A DNA stretch of 64,000 bases, taken from positions 744,001 through 808,000 of the forward strand of contig CAVYDG010000011.1 in the NCBI GenBank assembly GCA_963767245.1, read 5' to 3'. This stretch comes from Roseiarcus sp963767245 (lineage in GTDB: Bacteria; Pseudomonadota; Alphaproteobacteria; Rhizobiales; Beijerinckiaceae). Both the position numbers and the translations under genes were made by a program. Positions 52,784-62,040 of this stretch are shown in pieces. Below the pieces are notes generated by a model. It did not search any database. It saw only the letters and a list, made by a program, of their open reading frames with translations, and was not told the origin of the DNA. The first letter of the stretch is position 1. Each line of letters opens with the position of its first letter.

Positions 52784-53863
52784 TCACTGGAAAAGCTTCA
52801 TCGCGTTGACCAGGGTGCCGTAGATCCCCCACAGAAGCGGTATCCCGACAAAGCCCCAAGCGAGCGCCAATTTCAGTGGCGTCGTGCCGGCATTCTCGTT
52901 GTCTGAACTCATCTTCCCCTTGTCTGGAGTCCCGTCCGGCAGGGGCCCGCGCTGAGCGGACGGCGCGTCCTTGGCGTTCGAACCGGCCTCGGTCTCAAGC
53001 CGCGCGCCCCGATCCTCTCGGGCCGACTGGAGGGCCCCTTCCGCAACCGCGCGCGCTGCGGATTCAGCCTCGAACTGTTGCGTAAGTTTGGCGACCTTTT
53101 CCTCGAACATCCCCCGTTCGCCAAGCGCGTGCTTCTGCTGCTCCGCGAGTTTGGCTTCGAGGGCCTCGATCGTCCGTTCGGCGCATTGCAACGCAACGTC
53201 TCTGTCCTCAAGAGTCTTCGCAAGACCCTTGGAGCATTCGGCGGCGGCCGAGCGTGCTGCGTCCACATCCGCATGCGCCGCACGCAATGCGTTCAGCTCC
53301 TTTTCGAGATCCGAGCGTTCGAGCGCCCGCTGCTCGAACTCCCGGCTCGCTGCCTCGCGATCGCGTAACGCCGCACGAGCTTCCGCAAGGAGCCGTTCGG
53401 CCGCTTCCGAGCGTGCGCTCATCACGTCGAGTTCTTGCGTCAGTTTGGCGACACTAGTCCGGTGTGCCTCTTCAGCGTCGACAAGGGCGGACTTCAGTTT
53501 ACTGAGAGTCATCTTTTCCTTGCCCATCGCGACCTCAAACTCCTTGAGAATTCGATTTGCGTCGTTGCGCCCGCTCTCAATTTCGTCAAGTTGGCGATTG
53601 AGCTTCGATACGTTCGTGATGAGCCCATCGTTAAGCGTCTTGAGCGAAAGATTGTCGAATTTGGTCTCCACTAGCCCGATCGCCTGATCGAGCGCCTCCT
53701 CCTCGCGCATGATGTCGCTCTCAGGGAGCAGCGGATGGAGCGCCCTGAGGCGTGTCAACATCGCTTCGCGCGCGCGGCCGTAAATTGCCCGACGCGTGGC
53801 GGCTGAACTCGTGCCCGGCAGTTTCGTGACAGCCCGAGTCAGCACTGATTGATAATCAGCCAT
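52784..53863 (-). CDS. Coiled-coil protein with C-terminal membrane anchor
   Basis: This 359-aa protein has an N-terminal domain (MADYQSVLTRAVTKLPGTSS, ATRRAIYGRAREAMLTRLRA) of a type frequent in Hyphomicrobiales. A long coiled coil (about residues 60-270, for example LERSDLEKELNALRAAHADV) and a charged linker follow. One C-terminal membrane helix (LKLALAWGFVGIPLLWGIYG) completes it. The coil probably projects into the cytoplasm from the inner membrane. The function is unknown. It is intact. Confidence 0.7.
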   Translation of the reverse strand: MADYQSVLTRAVTKLPGTSSAATRRAIYGRAREAMLTRLRALHPLLPESDIMREEEALDQAIGLVETKFDNLSLKTLNDGLITNVSKLNRQLDEIESGRNDANRILKEFEVAMGKEKMTLSKLKSALVDAEEAHRTSVAKLTQELDVMSARSEAAERLLAEARAALRDREAASREFEQRALERSDLEKELNALRAAHADVDAARSAAAECSKGLAKTLEDRDVALQCAERTIEALEAKLAEQQKHALGERGMFEEKVAKLTQQFEAESAARAVAEGALQSAREDRGARLETEAGSNAKDAPSAQRGPLPDGTPDKGKMSSDNENAGTTPLKLALAWGFVGIPLLWGIYGTLVNAMKLFQ

Positions 53864-54160
53864 AACTTGTTCGCTTGCTCTCTCGAAGACCGCGAAAGGT
53901 TCTTTTGGCCGACATCCCGAGTTGGTGGCCTAGTCGAGACTCAAATTGTGGTCGTTGAAGGGCATTTGGACGACTGTTTCCACGATGTCGCTCCGGAGGC
54001 CGTTCACTGTTGTTTCGTAGCGGCTCCGCATCATCGCAATACCTGCTCTGCTCTTCCCTGGCTCGGATGGGAATGTGAGACGTGGCCCTAACCAGAACGC
54101 CGGCTCTAAGAGTCCGTTTGAAAAGTGTTTGAATGCGGTTTGCGGCCGTGATTCAAGCTA
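53864..54160. other. Intergenic region up to IS5 stub
   Basis: No gene is supported. The IS5 left end (AAGAGTCCGTTTGAAAAGTG) begins near 54108. Confidence 0.4.
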
Positions 54161-54611
54161 GGGATGTGGACCCCAGCGACGCGCGGCCGAATGGCCAAGA
54201 TCGAGAAGAAGACCAAGCGGTATCCGAGTGACTTGACCGATGAGGAATGGGCGCGGATTGAGCCCTTGCTTCCTCGTGCATCGAAGGCTGGCGGCCTATC
54301 GAGGTCGATTTGCGGGAGGTGTTGAACGCGATCCGCTACATGGCCCGTTCGGGCGGGGGATGGCGGATGCTGCCGAATGATTTCCCGCCTTGGCAGACGG
54401 TCTATTGGTGGTTTCGCCGATTTATCCGTCGGTTCATGTTTCAGACGATCCACGATGTCGCGCTAATGCTCGACCGAGAGCGCGTGGGACGCGAAGCGAG
54501 CCCAACCGGCGGCGTCGTCGACAGCCAATCGGTCAAAGCTCCGGAAGCTAAAACAAGGGGATACGACGCGGGCAAGAAGATCGTGGGTCGCAAGCGCCAC
54601 ATCGCGGTCGA
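54161..54611 (+). pseudogene. IS5-family transposase stub, cut by IS21 element 3
   Basis: The fragment starts with ATG 54161 and reads KIEKKTKRYPSDLTDEEWAR, then, after a one-base shift near 54290, VDLREVLNAIRYMARSGGGW, GGVVDSQSVKAPEAK (first Asp) and YDAGKKIVGRKRHIAVD. There the IS21 element 3 left end begins. The rest of the transposase is absent on the far side of the IS21, so a deletion accompanied or followed insertion. Confidence 0.8.
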
Positions 54612-54768
54612 TGTCAAATCGCTTTGAACCGTCTCCCCGTTTTCGCGTTGAAGGCTAGCCCCCCTTTGGTGACGGGCTCAGACGCGCCGGAGCCACCCCG
54701 GCGGAGCTGGGTCGGGTTGCGCAGCCGGGGTGGCTCCGGCTTCCGGAGGGCGCTGCGTGTGGACGCGC

Positions 54769-55179
54769 TCAAGCCCGGTTCTTGAAGCGCCAGCTCTCGT
54801 TGCCAGTCTCGATGATATCGCAGTGGTGCGTAAGCCGGTCGAGCATGGCGGTCGTCATCTTCGCGTCGCCGAAGACCTGCGGCCAGTCGGCAAAGGCGAG
54901 ATTCGTGGTGATGACAATGGACGTGTTCTCATAGAGCTTGCTGATCAGATGGAAGAGCAGTTGCGCGCCGGACTGGCTGAAGGGCAGATAACCGAGTTCG
55001 TCGATCACGACGAGGTCGTGGCGCAACAGAGCCTCGACGATCCGTCCGCTCTTTCCGGCGGCCTTTTCCTGCTCGAGCTGGTTGACGAGATCGACGAGGT
55101 TGAAGAAGCGGCCTCTCGCCCGCGCGCGGATGACGGCGGCGGCGATGGCGATAGCCAGGTGGGTTTTCCCCGTGCCCGT
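54769..55179 (-). pseudogene. istB: istB of IS21 element 3, C-terminal part
   Basis: It begins at the Walker A motif, GTGKTHLAIAIAAAVIRARA, and runs through HDLVVIDELGYLPFSQSG and IVITTNLAFADWPQVFGDAK to NESWRFKNRA. It is joined in the intact gene to 57769-58088. It is closely similar to the intact istB at 33321-34049. Confidence 0.87.
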
Positions 55180-55259
55180 CGAGACAGCGACATGGCGCCG
55201 GGATTCTGGCGAGCGAAGAGACGATCTACTACGCCTTTCATCCGCTGGCCGGCAGGATA

Positions 55260-55658
55260 GTGTCGTCGAGTGGTCGGCGGGTGGTGCGTTGCGGCGATGT
55301 GCATCTTACGATCCGTCTCGCTGACGGCACGTTGACGTTGACGCCGGAATGGATGTTACGGCCCGCGGCTGCCGGCTGCGAGATCCGTTCGGCTCCGCGG
55401 CTTTGCGTGGCGCGGCTGCGCGATCTGCGCGCCTATCTGGATGCGGTTCTAGGCTCCTACGATGGGGATTCGCCCCTGACTGACGGAGCCGATCATGCGT
55501 CTGAACCGCCGACCACCGGATCTATTCGAAGAGCCGCCCCGCCAGCGACCGATCCCAAAGGAACGCCGCCAAGCGATGGTGGAAAGCGTGCGAGCGCTTC
55601 TGACGGAGGCTCTTTCGCAGAAAGTCTCGACTTCGATCCGGAAGGAGGCGCGCCATGA
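55260..55658 (+). CDS. DUF5372-like small protein of the recombinase element
   Basis: The recognisable core is VVRCGDVHLTIRLADGTLTL, TPEWMLRPAAAG and LRDLRAYLDAVLGS. The coding sequence probably begins earlier, since TIYYAFHPLAGRIVSSSG precedes it in frame and matches the F-H-P-L-x-G-R opening of DUF5372-type proteins that sit beside large serine recombinases in rhizobia. The start given is GTG 55260; the tail after residue 80 overlaps the next gene and may be non-native. Its role is unknown, possibly as an accessory to recombination. Confidence 0.5.
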   Translation: MSSSGRRVVRCGDVHLTIRLADGTLTLTPEWMLRPAAAGCEIRSAPRLCVARLRDLRAYLDAVLGSYDGDSPLTDGADHASEPPTTGSIRRAAPPATDPKGTPPSDGGKRASASDGGSFAESLDFDPEGGAP

Positions 55659-55674
55659 GCCGGGTCGAGGCTGA
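55495..55674 (+). CDS. Small protein preceding the recombinase
   Basis: This 59-aa protein, MRLNRRPPDLFEEPPRQRPI then KERRQAMVESVRALLTEALS, is a short helical protein with a Pro/Arg-rich front. Its end overlaps the recombinase start by 20 bp. Similar short genes occur just before large serine recombinases in rhizobial elements, so it is probably part of the same operon. It has no recognised function. Confidence 0.55.
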   Translation: MRLNRRPPDLFEEPPRQRPIPKERRQAMVESVRALLTEALSQKVSTSIRKEARHEPGRG

Positions 55675-57736
55675 TCATCTCGCCCGGGAGGCGATTGTCT
55701 ACGTCCGCCAGTCGACGATCGACCAGGTGAACAACAACGTCGAGAGCCGTCGACGGCAGTATGGACTGGTCGAGCGAGCCCGACAGCTTGGCTGGGCCAA
55801 CGTCAGTGTCATTGATGACGATCTCGGCCGTTCGGGCTCCGGCGTCAGCCGCCCCGGGTTTGAGAAGCTTCTGGCGGCGATCTGCGACGGCCGGGTCGGC
55901 GCGGTGGTGTCGATCGAGGCGTCGCGCCTGGCCCGCAACGGACGAGACTGGCACACGCTGCTGGAGTTCTGCGGCCTCGTCGGGACGCTGATCGCCGACG
56001 AGGACGGCGTCTACGATCCCCGTCTTCCAAACGACCGGCTCCTGCTCGGCATGAAGGGAACGATGAGCGAGATGGAGCTGACCATCCTGCGCCAGCGCGC
56101 CCATGAAGCGCTCAAACAGAAAGCGCGACGCGGCGAGCTCTTCACATCAGTCGCGATTGGCTATGTGCGCAGCAAATCGGACTGGATCGAGAAGGATCCG
56201 GACCTTCGCGTGCGCGAAGCGCTCGCATTGGTCTTCCGCAAGTTCGCCGAGATGCAGAGCGTGCGGCAGGTGCATCTTTGGTTCCGGCAGGAGAGTATCG
56301 CGCTGCCCGCCGTCGACCATGGACCTGAAGGCCGACATTTGCAGTGGAAAGCCCCGGTCTACAATACAATCCTTCACATCCTAACCAACCCGATCTACGC
56401 CGGCGCCTATGCTTATGGTCGGTCGATGAGCAAGACGAGAATCGAGAATGGCCGAAAGCGGGTCATGCGCGGTCTTCCGGTCGAACAGTCTGAATGGGAT
56501 GTTTTGATCCGCGATCACCATCAGGGTTATATCGGCTGGGACGCCTTCGAGAGGAATCAGCGCCTGATCAAGGACAACGCAAACGGCAAGAGCTTTGCGA
56601 GCCGGGGTGCTGTGCGGCGGGGAGAAGCCTTGCTCGCCGGCTTGTTCCGCTGCGGCCATTGCGGTCGGAAGCTGCATGTCGCCTACGGCGGAACGAAGGG
56701 CGATGTCGCGCGCTATCACTGCCGAGGCGCTTCCATCAACCACGGGACCGAGCGCTGCATTGGCTTCGGCAGTCTTCGCGTCGACGCCGCAGTCGCCGCC
56801 GAGGTCGTGGAGCGCATTCAGCCTCTCGGCGTCGAAGCGGCCCTGGCGGCTCTTCAGGCGCGAGGACGCGAAGACGGCGAGAAGCATCGACAGGTCGAGC
56901 TGGCGCTCGAGCAGGCGCGTTTCGAGGCTGTGCACGCTCGACGGCAATATGACGCCGTCGATCCCGACAACCGTCTGGTCGCGGGCGAACTCGAGCGGCG
57001 CTGGAACGAGCGCCTGAAAGAAGAGCGACGCCTTCAGGATGAGCTCACAGCGCTCAGCGTTGCGCCGTTGAATGGCGTAACTCCAGGCGAGCGAGAGGCA
57101 CTGCTCCGGCTCGGCGCTGACGTCGAACGCGCCTGGCATGCGGAAGGGGCGACCATAGCCACGCGCAAACGGATCGTTCGCATGCTGATCGAAGAGATCG
57201 TCGTGCGCACGGAGGATGACGGTCTCGATCTCGTCATCCGCTGGGCGGGCGAGGATCATACGGCTCTACGCGTCCGCAAGAACCGCACGGGCGAGCACCG
57301 CTGGCGCGTCGACGCCGACGTTGTCGATCTGGTGCGGGCGATGGCCCGGCAGATGCCGGACATGGGGATTGCGGCTGCTCTCAATCGGGCTGGCAAGACG
57401 ACGACCAAGGGGCATTCGTGGACCCGAACGCGGGTGGCCTCCCTACGCAAGGATCACAACATCGTCGTCTATCGAGAGGGCGAACGTGCCGAGCGAGGAG
57501 AGGTCACGCTTGACGAGGCGGCAGAGGTTTTGTCGGTCAGTCCGGCGACTGTTCGTCGCCTGATTGTCGAAGGCGCATTGCCTGCGAACCAATCCTGCAA
57601 GGGCGGCCCGTGGGCCATTCGAGCCTCCGATCTTGGGCGCGCGGAGGTGGCCCGGGAGGCCGAGCGACGAAGAAAGCGCTCTCGGATAGGTCCGCCGTCT
57701 GAAGACGAGCCAGAGCTAGCCCTGAACTTTCAATGA
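55655..57736 (+). CDS. Large serine recombinase (site-specific, IstB-targeting)
   Basis: This 693-aa protein has an N-terminal resolvase domain with catalytic Ser20 in VYVRQSTIDQV, Arg residues in EASRLARNGRDWHTLLEF and DEDGVYDPRLPNDRLLLGMK. A recombinase domain (YVRSKSDWIEKDPDLRVREA, LTNPIYAGAYAYGRSMSKTR) and a zinc ribbon with Cys pairs (FRCGHCGRKLHVAYG, YHCRGASINHGTERC) follow. A coiled coil and a C-terminal MerR-like helix-turn-helix (LDEAAEVLSVSPATVRRLIV) end the protein. GGAGG lies 6-10 bases before ATG 55655. It is intact, while copy A is broken twice. It is inferred to insert the element into istB Walker A DNA. Confidence 0.9.
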   Translation: MSRVEADHLAREAIVYVRQSTIDQVNNNVESRRRQYGLVERARQLGWANVSVIDDDLGRSGSGVSRPGFEKLLAAICDGRVGAVVSIEASRLARNGRDWHTLLEFCGLVGTLIADEDGVYDPRLPNDRLLLGMKGTMSEMELTILRQRAHEALKQKARRGELFTSVAIGYVRSKSDWIEKDPDLRVREALALVFRKFAEMQSVRQVHLWFRQESIALPAVDHGPEGRHLQWKAPVYNTILHILTNPIYAGAYAYGRSMSKTRIENGRKRVMRGLPVEQSEWDVLIRDHHQGYIGWDAFERNQRLIKDNANGKSFASRGAVRRGEALLAGLFRCGHCGRKLHVAYGGTKGDVARYHCRGASINHGTERCIGFGSLRVDAAVAAEVVERIQPLGVEAALAALQARGREDGEKHRQVELALEQARFEAVHARRQYDAVDPDNRLVAGELERRWNERLKEERRLQDELTALSVAPLNGVTPGEREALLRLGADVERAWHAEGATIATRKRIVRMLIEEIVVRTEDDGLDLVIRWAGEDHTALRVRKNRTGEHRWRVDADVVDLVRAMARQMPDMGIAAALNRAGKTTTKGHSWTRTRVASLRKDHNIVVYREGERAERGEVTLDEAAEVLSVSPATVRRLIVEGALPANQSCKGGPWAIRASDLGRAEVAREAERRRKRSRIGPPSEDEPELALNFQ

Positions 57737-57768
57737 CATGGTGAGGTGAGCATTATGACTCGGGCTCG

Positions 57769-58088
57769 GTGCCGCCGATCAGGATGAGGTTGCGTTTGGC
57801 ATCGATGAAGTCGCCGGCGGCGAGTTCGCGAATTTGGCCTTCGTCGACCGGCGTGTCCTCGAAGACGAAGGCGTCGAGGTCCTTTAGCACCGGGAACCTC
57901 GCGCCGCTGATGCGATAGTTGATCGATCGCGACTGGCGATGAGTGAACTCGGCTCGGATCAGACTGGCGAGGAGCGGATAAAGCTCCTCGCGCCGGTTCA
58001 ACCCCTTGCCGGCGATCTCGTCGAAACTGGCGCGCATGCCATAGAGCTTGAGGCCGGTCATGGCCTCGATGATCTGATGTCGTTCCAT
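57769..58088 (-). pseudogene. istB: istB of IS21 element 3, N-terminal part
   Basis: Begins MERHQIIEAMTGLKLYGMRA at 58088 and runs to KRNLILIGGT, where the recombinase element interrupts the Walker A codons. The istA stop overlaps its start. Confidence 0.87.
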
Positions 58089-59597
58089 CAGGCGGCTTCC
58101 TTTCCCTTGCGCAGATTGTCGTAGCGGGCGCAGTCGGCGGTCGGCTCGGTCTTAAGCTTGAGCGCGTCCGGCGTCGTGATGCTCGGCGGTATCGGCGGTT
58201 GGCGCTTGCGGGCGAGGATCGCCAGGACGACGTCGCCGTTGGCGATTCCAGCCTCCAGGGCCTCGGCGCAGGCGTCCGCGACAGCGGCGATGCCGTCCTC
58301 GGGCACACGCGCCGAGAATCTTCACGAACTGGCGATCGCCGTCGGCGTGGTGCTGGAGCTTGGCGCGCACGGATGACAGCGGCGCCGGCAAATCCCAGTC
58401 CTTGAACGGCGCGCCATTGCGCAAGGCGCCCGGCTTGCGCGTCAGCACCGGCAGATAATGCCAGGGATCGTAGACGACCTGGTCGCGCCCGAACCGGCGC
58501 GGATGATCGGCGACGATCTCTTCATCGAGCAGAACGACGATGCGATCGGCATAGACGCGCACCAGAACGCTGCGTCCGGCCGCTCTGGCGTCGACGCTGT
58601 ATTTGTTGCGGTCATGAGTAATCAGGCAGGTCGTCGTCGCCCGCATCGGCTTCTCGACGAAGCCGGCGAACGGTCCCAGAAAAGGCATCAGGCTCGCCCT
58701 CTCCTCCTCGAACACCTCGAAGATCGTCCGATCCCGGAACTCGGGATGCCTGGTGCGTTTGGCGTAGGCGACGCATTGATCGACCAGCCAGGCGTTCAAC
58801 TCGTCGAGCGTCTTCACCTTGGGCTTGGGCCGGAACAAGAGGTCGCGCATCGTGCCGACCTGGTTCTCGACTTGGCCCTTCTCCCAGCCCGACGCGGGCG
58901 TGCAGGCGACAGGTTCGACCAGATGGTGCGAGCATAACTGCAGGAAGCGCCGATTGTACTCGCGCGCCCGGCCGACGAAGACCGTCTCCACCGCCGTCTT
59001 CATGTTGTCGTAGATGCCGCGCCGGCAGACCCCGCCATAGAAGGCGAACGCCTTGTCATGCGCGTCGAAGACCATCTCCTGCGTCTCGCGCGGATAGGCG
59101 CGCACGATCGGCATGCGGCTGTATGAAAGCCGCATCTGTGCAAGCTTGACCGTCAGAGGAAGGCTCTGAAGCTCGATGCCCTCATGGCTCCAGTCGAACT
59201 GATAGGCTTCGCCAGGATCGAACCGCAGCGGGATGAAGGCTTGCGCCGGCGTTCGCGCGCGATCGGCGCGCCAAGCCTTCACAAAACGGTGGACGCTGTC
59301 ATGGGCGCCGTCGTAACCGCGACCTCGCAGTTCCTCGAACAGGCGGATCGTCGAGCGCCGTTCGCGTCGCGGCAGCTTGTCTTCGGATTCGAGGATCTCG
59401 GTCAGCGCCTCGACCCATAACCCCAGCTTACGCTGGGGCTGGACCTCCCGCTTGTAGCTGAACTCCGTCGCGCCCGAACGCAGAACCTTGCGGACCGTGT
59501 CCCGCGCGACCCCAAGCTCTCGCGCGATCCGTTTGATCCCTTTGCAGTTCTGAAAATGCTCGAACCGGATCCGCGCGATCGTCTCCACACCCGTCAT
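58088..59597 (-). pseudogene. istA: IS21 transposase IstA (element 3), frameshifted near 3' end
   Basis: It starts at ATG 59597 (MTGVETIARIRFEHFQNCKG). Motifs are RIARELGVARDTVRKVLRS, PGEAYQFDWSHEG, FDAHDKAFAFYGGVCRRGIY and TPASGWEKGQVENQVG. After DRQFVKILG near 58305 the frame shifts by one base and continues as PEDGIAAVADACAEALEAGI to KGKEAA. The lost region is the C-terminal IstB-interaction part, so function is doubtful unless the indel is a sequencing error. Confidence 0.83.
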
Positions 59598-59687
59598 CCC
59601 CCGACCCCTCCGCAAAACCGGAAGGGTCGTTCAAAACCAAAAACGGGGGGCTACGATTCAAGGCGAAAACGCCCCTCAAGGGGGACA

Positions 59688-60301
59688 ACATTCCATGCGA
59701 TCTCGCAGCCGAGGTGGGCATTCGTAGGGCGAATTCAGGATCGGATGTTCAAAAAAGGCATTGGACGAAGCGGACCCCGAACTTGTTTCTATGTTCATTA
59801 TCTGGCGTCCCGAAAAGCTATTGGAGTTCCCATTCAAGGCCACATTGCCCCCATCCTAAGAACGGAGAGGTCTCCTGGCTACGGAAATTTCACAGTGTTT
59901 TTGCGAGCTTGTAGCCATGCTTTCCCTGTCTTGCCCGTCGACAAGGACGACGGCATTCCGTTTAGCCAGCTGCCTAGCGTCAACGGATACGCGAGCGGGC
60001 TCTAGCTGCAAGCTGCTCGCGTCCGCCGAGAACGACAACAGTTCATAACTTTTCGCTGGGGAGATTTTGGCGGCTGAACAACAAATGTGGGGAGTGCACG
60101 GCGGTCGCGCCGGCGACGCAAACACGCTCTTCATCCGGGGCAAATGCATAGCGGCCCGTACCGGTGAGTTCCACCCGGCGACATAGAAGCATCAAGAGTG
60201 AGGCTCTATATCTGTGTCCCCAGTGTGCCCCCAAACAGCCAAATAGGCGAGACGCAAACCAAGCCAATCGCAAATTGCAGAATAATGTCAATGCCTTAAA
60301 G
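59688..60301. other. Intergenic region between IS21 element 3 and tRNA-Asn
   Basis: No supported gene lies in about 610 bp. Short open frames are present but have no recognisable product. The expected second half of the IS5 stub at 54161-54611 is not found here. Confidence 0.4.
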
Positions 60302-60377
60302 TGGCTCCCCGAGCAGGACTCGAACCTGCGACCATTCGATTAACAGTCGAATGCTCTACCAGCTGAGCTATCGGGGA
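60302..60377 (-). tRNA. tRNA-Asn (anticodon GTT)
   Basis: Read on the minus strand the 76-nt gene folds as a standard cloverleaf. The acceptor arm is TCCCCGA/TCGGGGA, the D arm AGCTCAGCTGGTAGAGC and the anticodon loop CTGTTAA, giving GTT for Asn. The T arm is GCAGGTTCGAGTCCTGC and CCA is encoded. It marks the return to core chromosome and is a possible integration site, but no integrase lies beside it. Confidence 0.95.
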
Positions 60378-60469
60378 TCAGCGACGGCCGGATATAGCAG
60401 AATCCGGGGCGATGGAAAGTGCGTTTTTGCCGCTTGCGCCGGGCGAAAGGGGCGAGCACCCTCGCCGCC

Positions 60470-61987
60470 ATGCTCGATCCCCTGGCGCAGCCTGAGCTCC
60501 TGACCCCGGCCGAAATGAGCGAGGCCGACCGTTTCGCCGTCGCCGCCGGAACGCCAGGCATTGCGCTCATGGAGCGGGCCGGCCTCGCGGTCGCCCACGA
60601 GGCGGCGCGGATGACGAAGTCGCGCGGCCGGATCGTGGTGCTGTGTGGTCCCGGCGGCAATGGCGGCGACGGCTTCATCGCCGCGCGCGTCCTCAAGCAG
60701 CGCGGCTACGCCGTCGAGCTCGGGCTCATCGGCCGGCGCGAGTCGCTAAGGGGCGATCCGGCCCTCGCCGCGTCGCGCTATGACGGCCAGGTCCTCGACG
60801 CCGCGGCGATCGATCCCGGCAGCGCCGATTGTGTGATCGACGCCCTGTTCGGCGCTGGCCTCGCGCGCGACATCGAGGGCCAGGCGAAAGCGATCATCGA
60901 GCGCGTCAATGCTTTCGCCCGCGCCGGCGGGCGGGTGCTTGCAGTCGACGTCCCCTCGGGCGTCGACGGGGGAACCGGCAAGGTTCGCGGCGTCGCGGTC
61001 GAGGCGAGCGCGAGCGTCACCTTCTTCCGCCTGAAGCCGGGCCACCTGCTGCTGCCGGGCCGCACGCTCTGCGGCGCGATCCGGCTTGCCGACATCGGCA
61101 TTCCCGATGCCGCGCTGGCGCGGATCGCGCCCCAGGCCTTCGTCAACGCGCCCGCCGTCTGGCGCGGAACATTGCCGCGGGCCAACGCCGAAAGCCACAA
61201 ATACGCCCGCGGCGCGGTTCTCGTCCTCAGCGGCTCGGCGCACCGGACCGGCGCCGCGCGGCTCGCGGCCCGCGCCGCGCTGCGCTCGGGCGCCGGCATC
61301 GTCACGCTGGCGAGCCCGCCCGACGCGGTCGCCGTCAATTCCGCCCACCTGACCGCGGTGATGGTCGCGCCGTTCGCGACGCCAGGCGAATTCGACGTGC
61401 TGCTCGCCGACGACCGCAGACGCGCGATCGCGCTCGGCCCGGGCGCCGGCGTCGGCCCGGGGTTGCGCAAGCTGGTCGCAGCGGCGCTGACGAGAGCCGC
61501 CGAGCGGCGGACGATCGTGCTCGACGCCGACGCCTTGACCAGCTTCGCCGGCGAGGCGGCGCGCCTTGCAGCGCTGATCGCGCGCGGCGGACATGTCGTG
61601 GTCATGACCCCGCACGAGGGCGAGTTCGCGCGGCTCTTCGACAACGCGCCCGAGGTAAAACTCGACGACGACAAGCTCGCGCGCGCTCGGGCCGCCGCGC
61701 GCCACATGGGCGCGGTCGTGCTCGTCAAGGGCGCGGACACGGTGGTCGCGTCGCGGGACGGCCGGGCGACCATCGGCTTCGACCTGCCGCCCTGGCTCGC
61801 CACCGCCGGCTCGGGCGACGTGCTCTCGGGCCTCGTCTCCGGCCTCGCCGCCCAGGGCATGCCCGCCTTCGAAGCCGCCTCGGCGGCGGTGTGGCTGCAC
61901 GGCGCCTGCGGGCGGGCGGTCGGGGAAGGGCTCATCGCCGAGGACCTGCCGGAGGCGCTGCCGGGGGTCTTCAGGGGGCTGGGGTAG
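60470..61987 (+). CDS. nnr: Bifunctional NAD(P)H-hydrate epimerase/dehydratase
   Basis: This 505-aa fusion repairs damaged (hydrated) NAD(P)H. The N-terminal YjeF_N epimerase (about 1-210) has LMERAGLAVAHEA, CGPGGNGGDGFIAARVL, DALFGAGLARDI and AVDVPSGVDGGTG. The C-terminal ADP-dependent dehydratase of ribokinase-like fold (about 225-505) has HKYARGAVLVLSGS, GPGAGVGPGL, LDADALTSFAG, MTPHEGEFARLF, KGADTVVASRDG and ATAGSGDVLSGLVSGL. I start at ATG 60470 (MLDPLAQPELLTPAEMS). It is complete and undamaged. Confidence 0.92.
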   Translation: MLDPLAQPELLTPAEMSEADRFAVAAGTPGIALMERAGLAVAHEAARMTKSRGRIVVLCGPGGNGGDGFIAARVLKQRGYAVELGLIGRRESLRGDPALAASRYDGQVLDAAAIDPGSADCVIDALFGAGLARDIEGQAKAIIERVNAFARAGGRVLAVDVPSGVDGGTGKVRGVAVEASASVTFFRLKPGHLLLPGRTLCGAIRLADIGIPDAALARIAPQAFVNAPAVWRGTLPRANAESHKYARGAVLVLSGSAHRTGAARLAARAALRSGAGIVTLASPPDAVAVNSAHLTAVMVAPFATPGEFDVLLADDRRRAIALGPGAGVGPGLRKLVAAALTRAAERRTIVLDADALTSFAGEAARLAALIARGGHVVVMTPHEGEFARLFDNAPEVKLDDDKLARARAAARHMGAVVLVKGADTVVASRDGRATIGFDLPPWLATAGSGDVLSGLVSGLAAQGMPAFEAASAAVWLHGACGRAVGEGLIAEDLPEALPGVFRGLG

Positions 61988-62040
61988 GCGCGGGCCGCTG
62001 CAAGCGAGGAGCGGTTCTCCCTCTCCCTTGGGAGAGAGAC

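Larger units (their letters stand above)
55180..57768 (+). mobile_element. Serine-recombinase element, copy B (complete)
   Basis: The element is 2589 bp between GT at 55178-55179 and GT at 57769-57770 (AC on the istB strand). Its ends read inward CGAGACAGCGACATGGCGCC and CGAGCCCGAGTCATAATG. Removal restores istB as GGCGGC-AC-GGGCACGGGG, encoding GGTGTG. It contains two small genes and one large serine recombinase, all transcribed opposite to istB, as in copy A. Confidence 0.88.
54612..59687 (-). mobile_element. IS21-family element 3, carrying serine-recombinase copy B
   Basis: The left end is TGTCAAATCGCTTTGAACC; the right end read inward is TGTCCCCCTTGAGGGGC. Both ends contain GTTTTCGC-TTGAA and TTTTGAACG-type internal repeats typical of IS21. 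The istA and istB genes are on the minus strand. The istB gene is split by the recombinase element at 55180-57768. Confidence 0.87.

Noticed and set aside
59556..60005. 149-aa plus-strand open frame after IS21 element 3
   Set aside because: It begins inside the antisense of istA, crosses the IS21 end and has no family-like sequence; more likely non-coding.
60302..60377. tRNA-Asn as attachment site of an integrated island
   Set aside because: No integrase gene or repeated tRNA 3' end is seen near it within the window; the neighbouring mobile DNA is explained by IS21 and serine recombinase events.
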